DNA of 64,000 nucleotides, taken from NCBI GenBank assembly GCA_900318685.1, contig ONLL01000009.1:1-64000 (forward strand), written 5' to 3'. Below the pieces are notes generated by a model. It was not told the origin of the DNA and made no database searches. It worked only from the letters and a program-made list of their open reading frames with translations. The position numbers were made by a program, and so were the translations under genes. The stretch is from an uncultured Prevotellaceae bacterium (GTDB taxonomy: Bacteria; Bacteroidota; Bacteroidia; Bacteroidales; Bacteroidaceae). Shown here one piece after another: positions 53,035 through 61,736 of this stretch (its first letter is position 1; each line of letters starts with the position of its first letter).

Positions 53035-53655
53035 ATGAAAAAGATTCTAGTAGCCATCATGGCAGTGCTCTTCGCAGCACCATCATTCGCACAGTACAGC
53101 AGCGGCGGATTCTCGCTCGACGAGAGTTCCCTTTATTACGGAATCCGACTGGGAGTAAACTTCGCCGGCATCGGCGGTGACCTTATGGACCAGCTGGACC
53201 TGGACACCAAGACAGGCATGACCCTCGGAGGCGTCGTAGGCCTTCGACTGAGCGACAGCACCCCCGTATTCCTTGAGAGCGGACTGTACTACACCGAGCG
53301 CGGCGCCAAGAAAGACAAGAACAAGGTAGGCCTGACCTATCTCGAGCTCCCCATCCTGATTAAGTACGGTGTGCAGGTCAGCGACGACATCGCCGTCCTA
53401 CCCTACATCGGCCCCTACTTCTCCTACGGATTCGCCGGAAAGTACAAGAACAAGGCCCTCGGCATCAGCGAGTCGTCCTACGACACCTTCAAGCACTGGG
53501 ACATGGGCTTCAAGGTGGGCTGTGGCGCTGAGTACAACAAGCTCTATGCCGAACTGGGCTACCAGTTTGGTGTGGCCAACATCGCCAAGGAGAACCCCGG
53601 CGACCTCGATGCCAAGGGCCACGCACTCTACCTGAACATCGGTGTGAACTTCTAA
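53035..53655 (+). CDS. Outer-membrane beta-barrel protein (PorT-like)
   Basis: A 206-residue protein with a signal peptide (MKKILVAIMAVLFAAPSFAQ) and alternating-residue strands typical of an eight-stranded barrel: LYYGIRLGVNFAGIGGDL, GLYYTERGAKK, YLELPILIKYGVQV and a terminal HALYLNIGVNF ending in Phe. The YLELPILIKYG block is characteristic of small Bacteroidetes barrels. Its function is unknown. It is 3 bp upstream of the GH97 gene and is likely co-transcribed with it. Confidence 0.88.
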   Translation: MKKILVAIMAVLFAAPSFAQYSSGGFSLDESSLYYGIRLGVNFAGIGGDLMDQLDLDTKTGMTLGGVVGLRLSDSTPVFLESGLYYTERGAKKDKNKVGLTYLELPILIKYGVQVSDDIAVLPYIGPYFSYGFAGKYKNKALGISESSYDTFKHWDMGFKVGCGAEYNKLYAELGYQFGVANIAKENPGDLDAKGHALYLNIGVNF

Positions 53656-53658
53656 GCG

Positions 53659-55494
53659 ATGAGACACCGCAACCTGCAGCTGCTCGCCATCTGCCTGCTG
53701 TCGACCCTCTCGGCAGGCGCATGGCGGGCAGTTTCGCCTAATGGCAAGATCTCGCTTGAGCTGAAAGAGGGAAAGTATGCCGTGAGCTATGAGAAGCAGG
53801 AGGTGCTGCTCATCGATGCTCCCAATGCCAATACGCCAATCGGTCCCAGCCGCATCAAGGCTGACTACCAGATGCTTATCGGTAAGCGTCTGCATTGCAC
53901 CAATGAAGCTAACGAATACCGCATGGGCAACCTGGTGATGCGCCTCTATAACGACGGCCTGGCCTTCCGCTATGAGTACAAGGGCCTGCAGCATGTCAAG
54001 GCTCCTGCCGAGCAGACAGCCTACATCATTCCAGAGGGCATCAAGCGCTGGATGCTCCAATGGAGCGACGGTTACGAGGGTTTCTACCCCATGTCGACCA
54101 CCGCTAACGTGAAGGCGTTGGGAGGCTTTGGTGGTTCCACCCCACAAAATCGTCTTAACAACCATTGGGGATATCCGTTGCTTATGGAGCCTGCCGATGA
54201 CGTGTTTGCCCTGATTACAGAGGCCAATATCGAGCGCCGGCAGAGTGCATCGAGCCTGTTCAATGAAGGAGAACGCTTCAGCGTGGTGCCCGACAAGAAC
54301 GATTTGCAGCTGACAGGCGACTGGCACACACCTTGGCGTGTAGTCATCGTCGGTCGTTTGGCTGACATCGTGCAATCTACCTTAGTGACCGATGTCAGCG
54401 AGCCTTCACAGCTGACTGACACCAGCTGGATCAAGCCCGGCGTCGTCTCTTGGGTCTATTGGGCTTACAATCATGGTTCCAACGACTATTCAATCATCAA
54501 GAAATATGTAGACCTGGCCGTCGCCCTCAAGCTGCCCTACGTGCTCATCGATGCCGAGTGGGACGAGATGAACAAGGTGGCCTCCAACGAAGGAAAGAAC
54601 ATAGAGGATGCGGTGGCTTATGCCAAATCAAAAGGCATCAAACCACTTATCTGGTACAACTCTTCCATAGGCTGGATCAATGGTGCTCCAGGTCCTAAGT
54701 TCCGCCTGAACAAACCCGAGGACCGCGAGAAGGAATTCGCATGGTGCGAAAAGATTGGCGTGGCAGGTGTGAAGATTGACTTCTTCAGCGGTGACAATCA
54801 GGAGAATATGGACTACTGCATCGACCTGATGGAGAGTGCAGCCCGTCATCATCTGTTGGTGAACTTCCACGGAGCCCCCATTCCTCGCGGATGGCAGCGC
54901 ACCTATCCCAACCTGCTTACGACAGAAGGTGTGTATGGAGCAGAATGGTACAACAATGTGCCGACCTTCACCAAGAAGGCTGCCAGCCACAACGCTACCC
55001 TACCCTTCACCCGCAATGTCATCGGACCTATGGACTACACGCCCTGTGCCTTCAGCGACTCGCAGCACCCGCACATCACCTCGCATGCCCACGAGCTGGC
55101 GCTGACGGTGCTTTATGAGAGTGGGCTGCAGCATCTGGCCGACCGCCCAGAGAGTTTCCTCGCCCAGCCAGCTGAAGTGCAGCAGTTCCTCAGCCATCTG
55201 CCCAATGTGTGGGACGACACCCGCTACGTGGCAGGCTATCCGGGTGAGAGTGCTGTGCTGGCTCGCCGCAGCGGCGACACATGGTACGTGGCAGGCATCA
55301 ACGGAACGGACGAGGAGCAGACCATCAGCATCCCCCTCAAAGGCATCGTCAAGAAGGCGAAAAACATCTACCTCTTCGCTGACGGCAACGACAAGAACAA
55401 CCCTTGGAACATTACCACCGAGCGTCGTCTGCCTTCAGCCGTCACCTGTCAGCCACGAGGAGGCTTCGTCTTGGTCATCAATCCGACTTACTAA
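53659..55494 (+). CDS. GH97 family glycosidase, probably retaining (alpha-galactosidase-like)
   Basis: A 611-residue exported GH97 enzyme: signal peptide, N-terminal beta-sandwich (WRAVSPNGKISLELKEGKYA), catalytic TIM barrel and C-terminal beta domain. The barrel has KIDFF with D374, NFHGAP (H404-G405) and TYPNLLTTEGVYGAEW with E429. Inverting GH97 alpha-glucosidases such as SusB carry Glu as catalytic base in an H-E pair where this protein has H-G. The D374-E429 spacing of 55 equals that of nucleophile and acid/base in the retaining alpha-galactosidase BtGal97a as I recall it (Asp415/Glu470). It heads a gene group with the following SusCD pair. Confidence 0.9.
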   Translation: MRHRNLQLLAICLLSTLSAGAWRAVSPNGKISLELKEGKYAVSYEKQEVLLIDAPNANTPIGPSRIKADYQMLIGKRLHCTNEANEYRMGNLVMRLYNDGLAFRYEYKGLQHVKAPAEQTAYIIPEGIKRWMLQWSDGYEGFYPMSTTANVKALGGFGGSTPQNRLNNHWGYPLLMEPADDVFALITEANIERRQSASSLFNEGERFSVVPDKNDLQLTGDWHTPWRVVIVGRLADIVQSTLVTDVSEPSQLTDTSWIKPGVVSWVYWAYNHGSNDYSIIKKYVDLAVALKLPYVLIDAEWDEMNKVASNEGKNIEDAVAYAKSKGIKPLIWYNSSIGWINGAPGPKFRLNKPEDREKEFAWCEKIGVAGVKIDFFSGDNQENMDYCIDLMESAARHHLLVNFHGAPIPRGWQRTYPNLLTTEGVYGAEWYNNVPTFTKKAASHNATLPFTRNVIGPMDYTPCAFSDSQHPHITSHAHELALTVLYESGLQHLADRPESFLAQPAEVQQFLSHLPNVWDDTRYVAGYPGESAVLARRSGDTWYVAGINGTDEEQTISIPLKGIVKKAKNIYLFADGNDKNNPWNITTERRLPSAVTCQPRGGFVLVINPTY

Positions 55495-55530
55495 ATTCTG
55501 TTTAAATATATTTCTTTTGTGTACCATTTT

Positions 55531-55573
55531 TGCGCAAAGTTACACCAGCGAAAGTCAGTGTTACTTTGCGCAA
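55531..55573. promoter_or_regulatory. Inverted repeat upstream of susC, possible operator
   Basis: TGCGCAAAGTTACAC (55531-55545) and GTGTTACTTTGCGC (55559-55572) form an inverted repeat with one mismatch around a 13-bp centre. Each arm contains a -7-like box pointing outwards (minus TAACTTTGC, plus TTACTTTGC). Confidence 0.6.
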
Positions 55574-55595
55574 AGTCTTTTAAAATAATATATGT

Positions 55596-55604
55596 TAACT
55601 TTGC
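55596..55604 (+). promoter_or_regulatory. -7 box for susC
   Basis: TAACTTTGC with a leader of about 95 nt to the ATG at 55706. No TTTG at standard spacing; the inverted repeat lies just upstream, as expected for a regulated promoter. Confidence 0.6.
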
Positions 55605-55705
55605 GGTCTGAAATATAGGTGCTACACCGTGTTAAACAAAAAACAACCTAATAATAAAACAATTATTCACAAAAGTTATTCAATAATTCACAAAACCAAA
55701 ATGTT

Positions 55706-58700
55706 ATGTTAAGATTCAAGTCTTTTCAAAAGCCGCTAATGCTGCTGTTCCTGCTCTGTTTGTTCCCCCTGGGAGCATTGGCTCAGAGCACAATTAGGGG
55801 AACGGTGCAAGATGAAGCTGGTGAAGCGATTATCGGTGCTACTGTGAAAGTACAGGGAACCAATAATGGTGCGATTACCGACTTCAATGGTAACTTCAAT
55901 GTTCAGGCTGCAAGCAATGCTACCCTGAATGTGACGTATGTGGGCTACGAACCTCAGAACGTACCAGTGAGTGGTCGTACTAACATCACTATCGTGCTGA
56001 AGGAAGACAACACAACGCTGAACGACGTGGTTGTCATCGGTTACGGTGTCCAGAAGAAGAAGCTGGTCACTGGTGCCACAGTCCAGGTGAAGGGTGAGGA
56101 GATCGCCAAGCTGAACACCACCAACGCACTCGAGGCCATGCAGTCGAGCTCGCCTGGTGTGCAGATCACCCAGTCCTCTTCACAGCCTGGTAAGGGATTT
56201 AACGTAGTCATCCGTGGTAAGGGTACTAATGGCGACACTTCTCCCTTGTACGTTATCGACGGTGTGATTGGAAGCCTTGACGGCATCAACCCCGCTGATA
56301 TTGAGAGCATCGACGTGCTGAAAGACGCCGCTTCTGCAGCCATCTATGGTGCCCGTGCTGCCAATGGTGTAATCTTGGTGACCACCAAGCAGGGTAAGGC
56401 CGGAAAGATTGAGCTCAGCTACAACGGTGCCATGGGTTGGTCGAACGTTTACAAACGTCCCCAGCTTCTCAATGCCAAGCAGTACATGACGATTATGGAC
56501 GAGTACAGCTTCAATACGTCAGGTGCTACGATGGACTGGCCCAATACCGTACCGGAGGCCATTCTCACCAAGGTTGCCAACGGTTGGGAAGGCACCGACT
56601 GGTGGGATTTGTTCACCAATGACAATGCCGTACAGCAGAATCATTCTGTAACCTTGACCGGTGGTACTGACCGTTCTAAGTTCATGGGTTCTTACACCTA
56701 CACCAGCAACGAAGGTATCATGGGTGCTGACATGGCCTCTTTCTACAAGCGTCACACTATCCGCTTCAATAGCGACCATGTGCTCCTGAGAGTTAAGGAT
56801 TTCGATGCCATCACCATCGGTGAGAACATCTCTATCGGTTATAACAAGAGCCACGACCTGGCTGAGGACGGCATGTACTGGAGCTATATCCACAGCCTGA
56901 TGCAGACCTCCCCTCTCCTGCCACAGTATGCAGACAATGGCGATATTTATAACTGGCAGAACGTTGACGGCGAGCTTACTAACGGTAAGGGCTGGCTTCC
57001 TGCTATGTTCAACAACCCATGGGAAAACCTCACCAAGGGTGGATTCAACTCGATGGCTGAGAGCCGCAACATCAATGCCAATGCTACTGCTTTCGTTGTT
57101 ATCCAGCCGATCAAGGATCTGAAGTGGCGCACACAGTTCAACTATTCTTGGGGTTCTGGCGCATACCGTAACTTTGGTACTCCACGTGCACCGGCAGAAG
57201 GTGCTGCCATCGTAAACAACTATAGCGTTAGCCAGAGCACATGGCTTAACAGCAACTGGTCTGTTTCCAATACCCTTTCTTATGATCTCCCTGTTTTCAG
57301 TGGTCACAAGATTTCTGCAATGGTGGGTCAAAGTTTTGAGAGTACTGCATGGAGCACCAACCTCAATGGAAGCAACAAGATTACTTATGGCCAGCAACTC
57401 GCATCGTTAAGAGATTGGGATTCTGCATGGCTTTCGAACATCATTCTTGAGAATGCTACCGATGCCTCTCTGGGTGGTAATCCCAACGATGAAGACTATC
57501 TCGCTTCTTGGTTCGGTCGTGTAAGTTGGGACTGGAACGAGACTTATATGGCAACCTTCACCTTACGTACTGATGGTTCAAGCCATTTCGCCGACGGCAA
57601 GCGTTGGGGATGGTTCCCCTCAGTATCTGCTGGTTGGGTTGTCACCAACGAGAGCTTTATGGAAAGCACCAAGAGCTGGATGGACTTCTTCAAAATCCGT
57701 GCATCTTGGGGACAGAATGGTAACTGTAATGTGGCAAAATACCAGTACATTACTCCTATCATTATGTCAAGCGTGGGCGGTTACAAGTTCGGTTCCGACT
57801 TGGCCACCTCTGTTGCAGGTACGCCAAATCCTGGCGCATACCCCAAGAATGTTCCTAACCCCGACCTTACTTGGGAGACTTCCGAGCAGCTCGACTTAGG
57901 TTTCGATGCACGATTCCTCAACAACCGCCTGGGTGTGAATTTCGACTGGTATAGGAAGACCACAAAAGACCTGCTTATTCTTCAGGATGCTCAGTATGAC
58001 CAAGGTAAAGAGCCTCCTTACTTCAATGGCGGTGACATACGGAATACTGGTATCGAACTTGCTGTTTCATGGAACGACAAGATTGGCAAGGACTTCGGTT
58101 ACAACGTTGGCGTGAACTTTGCTACCAACAAGAACGAGGTCATTCGCGTAAACAACCTGAACCACTATGTCAACGGTAATGGAGGAATCCTCTCACAGGG
58201 TACTGAATACATCTCACGTTTCGAAGAAGGCCATCCTATCGGTTATTTCTACGGCATGTCTTACAGCGGTATCTGGCAGAATCAGGCACAGATTGATGCA
58301 GCACGTGCTTCAGGCAAAGCTGTTCTCGACAATGCCATGCCTGGTGACTGCATCTGGGACGACTGGAACAATGACGGAGTTATCACTTACGCTGAGGCTA
58401 TCGACGCTAATGGCAACGACATCTGCGACCGTCACGAGATTGGCGATCCTAACCCAGACTTCACCCTTGGTCTCAACCTTGGCCTAACATGGAAGGGACT
58501 TGACTTCGCAGTCAACGGTGCAGGTGCATTCGGTATGCAGGTCATGCGTTCCTACCGTTCTTATGGTGACACTCCTTACCAGAACTATGACACCACCATT
58601 CTGAACCGTTGGTATGGTGAGGGCACCTCAAACGACCAGCCCCGTATTTCTGCAACTGGTCATCAGAACACTATCTGGAACTCGATACGTTATATGGAGG

Positions 58701-58948
58701 ATGCTGACTACTTCAAGATTAAGACCATTACCCTCGGCTACGACTTCAAGAATCTTTGGAAGTCTTGCCCGTTCCAGCAGCTCCGTCTCTATGTTCAGGC
58801 TCAGAACCTCTGCACATTCACCGGTTACACTGGTCTCGACCCAGAAGTTGGTTCGGCAGGTGGCGACGTAACATGGGCATCTGGTGTTGACCTGGGTCTT
58901 TACCCACCATCGCGCACCTTCTTGATTGGTACTAGTATTAAATTCTAA
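55706..58948 (+). CDS. SusC-like TonB-dependent outer membrane transporter
   Basis: A 1080-residue transporter with signal peptide (ending FPLGALAQ), a regulatory-like domain (IRGTVQDEAGEAIIGATVKV), TonB-box-like and plug motifs (NDVVVIGYGVQKKKLVTGA, FNVVIRGKGTNGDTSPLYVI, ESIDVLKDAASAAIYGARAA) and a C-terminal barrel ending RTFLIGTSIKF. It is a textbook SusC, better conserved than the two in the FAS1 locus. Codons often end in T (GGT, CGT, GCT), unlike the C/G-ending codons of the earlier SusC genes, which suggests high expression or a different origin. Confidence 0.96.
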   Translation: MLRFKSFQKPLMLLFLLCLFPLGALAQSTIRGTVQDEAGEAIIGATVKVQGTNNGAITDFNGNFNVQAASNATLNVTYVGYEPQNVPVSGRTNITIVLKEDNTTLNDVVVIGYGVQKKKLVTGATVQVKGEEIAKLNTTNALEAMQSSSPGVQITQSSSQPGKGFNVVIRGKGTNGDTSPLYVIDGVIGSLDGINPADIESIDVLKDAASAAIYGARAANGVILVTTKQGKAGKIELSYNGAMGWSNVYKRPQLLNAKQYMTIMDEYSFNTSGATMDWPNTVPEAILTKVANGWEGTDWWDLFTNDNAVQQNHSVTLTGGTDRSKFMGSYTYTSNEGIMGADMASFYKRHTIRFNSDHVLLRVKDFDAITIGENISIGYNKSHDLAEDGMYWSYIHSLMQTSPLLPQYADNGDIYNWQNVDGELTNGKGWLPAMFNNPWENLTKGGFNSMAESRNINANATAFVVIQPIKDLKWRTQFNYSWGSGAYRNFGTPRAPAEGAAIVNNYSVSQSTWLNSNWSVSNTLSYDLPVFSGHKISAMVGQSFESTAWSTNLNGSNKITYGQQLASLRDWDSAWLSNIILENATDASLGGNPNDEDYLASWFGRVSWDWNETYMATFTLRTDGSSHFADGKRWGWFPSVSAGWVVTNESFMESTKSWMDFFKIRASWGQNGNCNVAKYQYITPIIMSSVGGYKFGSDLATSVAGTPNPGAYPKNVPNPDLTWETSEQLDLGFDARFLNNRLGVNFDWYRKTTKDLLILQDAQYDQGKEPPYFNGGDIRNTGIELAVSWNDKIGKDFGYNVGVNFATNKNEVIRVNNLNHYVNGNGGILSQGTEYISRFEEGHPIGYFYGMSYSGIWQNQAQIDAARASGKAVLDNAMPGDCIWDDWNNDGVITYAEAIDANGNDICDRHEIGDPNPDFTLGLNLGLTWKGLDFAVNGAGAFGMQVMRSYRSYGDTPYQNYDTTILNRWYGEGTSNDQPRISATGHQNTIWNSIRYMEDADYFKIKTITLGYDFKNLWKSCPFQQLRLYVQAQNLCTFTGYTGLDPEVGSAGGDVTWASGVDLGLYPPSRTFLIGTSIKF

Positions 58949-58962
58949 TTCGGCAAAAGATT

Positions 58963-60930
58963 ATGAAGAAATATATATTATCATCGTTAGCTGTTCTGTC
59001 AGCAGCAACTTTGTTCACATCTTGTAACGACATGCTGGACACTGATCCACGTAAGACAGAGGTCACAGATGCTGTCTTCCCTGGTAAGGTTGCGGATGTT
59101 GAATCTGAACTATCGGCTATCTACAGTATCATGAATACGATGGGTGGCGGTGACTCTGACAACCAGAATATCTTCTTCTGGTGGGAAGTCATGTCCGACG
59201 ACTGCTTCGGTAGTGGCGGTCTGCAGGACAACAAGGTAAAGTCTCTCCACCATTTGGTAGAGATGAGTGTTAATCAGTATGCAGAGCCTTACAAACTTCT
59301 CTACGGCGGCATTGCCCGTGCCACTTCTGCTATTGAGACCATCGACAACGTGCCCTGGAGAGAAAATCAGAAGTCTCTGCGTAACCAACTCCTTGGCGAG
59401 GCTTACTTCATGCGCGGTCTCTATTACCTCTGGCTCAGCCAGTTGTATGGCGATGTGCCCTTGATTACCTCAACAGTTATTACTCCAGAGATGGAAGAGC
59501 AGGCTGACGCTGAGACGGCCATCTACCCACAAATTCTTTCAGACTTCGTTTCAGGTAAGAACCTCATGGGTACTGATAAGAGCAGGTCTGGTCACGCCAA
59601 TAAGTTTGTTGCCGAGGCTTTCATCGCCCGTGCCTACATGTTCTGGGCTGGTTTCTATAAGAATGCCGGTGAGCTCGCCTCTGGCGGCGCTCCAGCCATT
59701 GATCTTGTACAGCAGGAAGGTTGCGACGCTTCATCTCTTTCTCAGTCTGATGTTGTTGACGGCCTGAAGGACATCGTTAACAATGGTGGTTACATGCTTT
59801 GCGAGGACTTCCGTTCACTGTGGCAGTACTCTAACAGCCTGCTCTGGCAAGAGACACAGGACGGTGGCGGTATCGTGCGTGTAGATACTGTTTGGACAGA
59901 AGATAAGAAGATTGAAAGACTGGATACAGTCCGCACAGGTCACACTTATGCCTTCATCAAGGATATGGAGAAGAAGAACTGCTTCGACCAGCCCGGGATG
60001 GGTAATGGCAATACCGAGGAACTCTTCCAGATTCAATTTATGAATGCCTCTGCGTGGAGCATCAGTGGTGCATATAACGCCCAGCGTATGTACTCCAACT
60101 ATATTTCCGTATTCTGGGGACTTCGTAATGGTGCTTCTGCCATGAATGGTGACCGTGAAAAGACTTATCCATTCAACCAGGGTTGGGGTCAGGGAACTCC
60201 TTCCTGCAATATCTGGGACGACTGGACTGCAGCAGAGAATAATCAGAGTAATCCTTACACCGACCTCCGCAAGAAGGCTTCTTTGATTGACCTCGATAAC
60301 GAACTCGTAGGTTATGTTTACGAGAAGGACGACTGTGAGGAGTCTGGCTATTCAGTCAAGAAGTACGCCGAAGTCAATCTTGACGCTTGCGCTGCCAACA
60401 ACGACACATGGTGGTCAATGGCTGAGGGCTATACCGGCAGTTCACTTGAAAACAAGATGCAGGGTGACCACTTCGAGGACTTCTACCTGATGCGTTATGC
60501 CGACGTCCTGCTGATGCTTACCGAGCTTACCGGAGACGCAAAGTACATGAACCAGGTACAGGCCCGCGCTGGTGTTCCTCTGACAGGATACTCTTTGAAG
60601 GCCGTTCAGGACGAGCGTCGTTGGGAGTTCGCGTTTGAGGGTATCCGTTTCAACGACATGCGCCGTTGGACTGGCAACAATCCTAACGAGAATTCCTATG
60701 CTCCTAAGGCTCTTCAGGCTCAGGCCGGCAAGCAGATCGTCTGCCTTGGTGACAAGTCAAACAAGCGCACGATGACACACATGACCTGTTCTTGGACTAA
60801 GCGTTATATCGATACTAACGGATTCTTACCCAAACCTCAGACTGAGATTACCGTGAAGAATGGCAAACTGAAGCAGAATCCAGGTTGGGATGCTTCTAAT
60901 GCCGAGACACAATATAAAGTACTTTATTAA
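58963..60930 (+). CDS. SusD/RagB-family surface glycan-binding lipoprotein
   Basis: A 655-residue SusD homologue with lipoprotein signal (LSAATLFTSCNDML). Landmarks are RNQLLGEAYFMRGLYYLWLS, PLITSTVITPEMEEQA, YLMRYADVLLMLTELTG and the C-terminal QDERRWEFAFEGIRFNDMRR. Partner of the susC gene 14 bp upstream. It shares the T-ending codon style of susC. Confidence 0.95.
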   Translation: MKKYILSSLAVLSAATLFTSCNDMLDTDPRKTEVTDAVFPGKVADVESELSAIYSIMNTMGGGDSDNQNIFFWWEVMSDDCFGSGGLQDNKVKSLHHLVEMSVNQYAEPYKLLYGGIARATSAIETIDNVPWRENQKSLRNQLLGEAYFMRGLYYLWLSQLYGDVPLITSTVITPEMEEQADAETAIYPQILSDFVSGKNLMGTDKSRSGHANKFVAEAFIARAYMFWAGFYKNAGELASGGAPAIDLVQQEGCDASSLSQSDVVDGLKDIVNNGGYMLCEDFRSLWQYSNSLLWQETQDGGGIVRVDTVWTEDKKIERLDTVRTGHTYAFIKDMEKKNCFDQPGMGNGNTEELFQIQFMNASAWSISGAYNAQRMYSNYISVFWGLRNGASAMNGDREKTYPFNQGWGQGTPSCNIWDDWTAAENNQSNPYTDLRKKASLIDLDNELVGYVYEKDDCEESGYSVKKYAEVNLDACAANNDTWWSMAEGYTGSSLENKMQGDHFEDFYLMRYADVLLMLTELTGDAKYMNQVQARAGVPLTGYSLKAVQDERRWEFAFEGIRFNDMRRWTGNNPNENSYAPKALQAQAGKQIVCLGDKSNKRTMTHMTCSWTKRYIDTNGFLPKPQTEITVKNGKLKQNPGWDASNAETQYKVLY

Positions 60931-60947
60931 TAAAATAAGTAACCAAT

Positions 60948-61664
60948 ATGAAAAAGATATTATTGTTTATCGCCGCAGTAGGTATGCTTGTAGCCTGCGA
61001 TCCTGTATCGGAGGATATCAGCAATGCTGGTCACATTACTCTTGATGAGCTCAAGGCGAAGACTACCGTCACTGTTGACAAGGCAGCCAGTGGCCAGAAT
61101 GGCAACGTTATCTCTTGTTCGACCTCCGCACCAGTCAATGCGAAGTGGGATATTGGCGGAAAGGAATTCGTCGGCAACTATGCCAAAAAGAAGATGAAAC
61201 TTGGCGACTACACCGTCACCATCACCGCTCTCTGTGCTGACGGAACCGTCCTCACAGCAGACTATCCTGTATCTTGCAATGAGATCACCGACCCGCTCAC
61301 GAAGTACACCCTCTGGGAAGGTGAGTTCACCGTTGGCGGATGGGATTCAGCACCTCTGCGCTTCAGCGACAGCGAGGGTCAGAACTTCCCGACTCTTTCC
61401 GATGACATCTACTTTGGGCTCAAGACCCTTATCGTGGACGTTAAGGATGCCAGCGAAGGTTGCACAGCTCGTGTGATGAACGGTTGGTGGAGTTCCACTT
61501 ATTATGACAATATCCCCCTTACTTCTGGTATGAAGTGGGAGATTAATATCACTGAGCAGATTGCCAAGGAGTGCGCAAAGGGCAATGGCGGTGAGGGTCG
61601 TGACATGAACCTTCTGATCACGAACGGTAATGCTACCTTCACAAGTGTTTACTATGAGGAATAA
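60948..61664 (+). CDS. Surface lipoprotein, SGBP-like
   Basis: A 238-residue lipoprotein (signal LFIAAVGMLVACDP). The N-terminal part (AKTTVTVDKAASGQNGNVIS ... GDYTVTITALCADGTV) looks like a PKD/Ig-type domain. The C-terminal part (YTLWEGEFTVGGWDSAPLRF and GMKWEINITEQIAKE) looks like a beta-sandwich. Its place directly after SusD, in the position of SusE/SusF, suggests a surface glycan-binding protein. No sequence family is recognised with certainty. Confidence 0.75.
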   Translation: MKKILLFIAAVGMLVACDPVSEDISNAGHITLDELKAKTTVTVDKAASGQNGNVISCSTSAPVNAKWDIGGKEFVGNYAKKKMKLGDYTVTITALCADGTVLTADYPVSCNEITDPLTKYTLWEGEFTVGGWDSAPLRFSDSEGQNFPTLSDDIYFGLKTLIVDVKDASEGCTARVMNGWWSSTYYDNIPLTSGMKWEINITEQIAKECAKGNGGEGRDMNLLITNGNATFTSVYYEE

Positions 61665-61694
61665 TCATTCCTTGACAGTATAAATATGTTGATA

Positions 61695-61723
61695 GGCTGA
61701 CTCATTGATTGAGTCAGCCTTTT
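61695..61723 (+). terminator. Terminator of the GH97-SusCD group
   Basis: Perfect 10-bp stem GGCTGACTCA/TGAGTCAGCC with a TTGAT loop and TTTT, 31 bp after the lipoprotein stop codon. This is the strongest terminator in the window. Confidence 0.9.
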
Positions 61724-61736
61724 AAGCTTTTATAGT

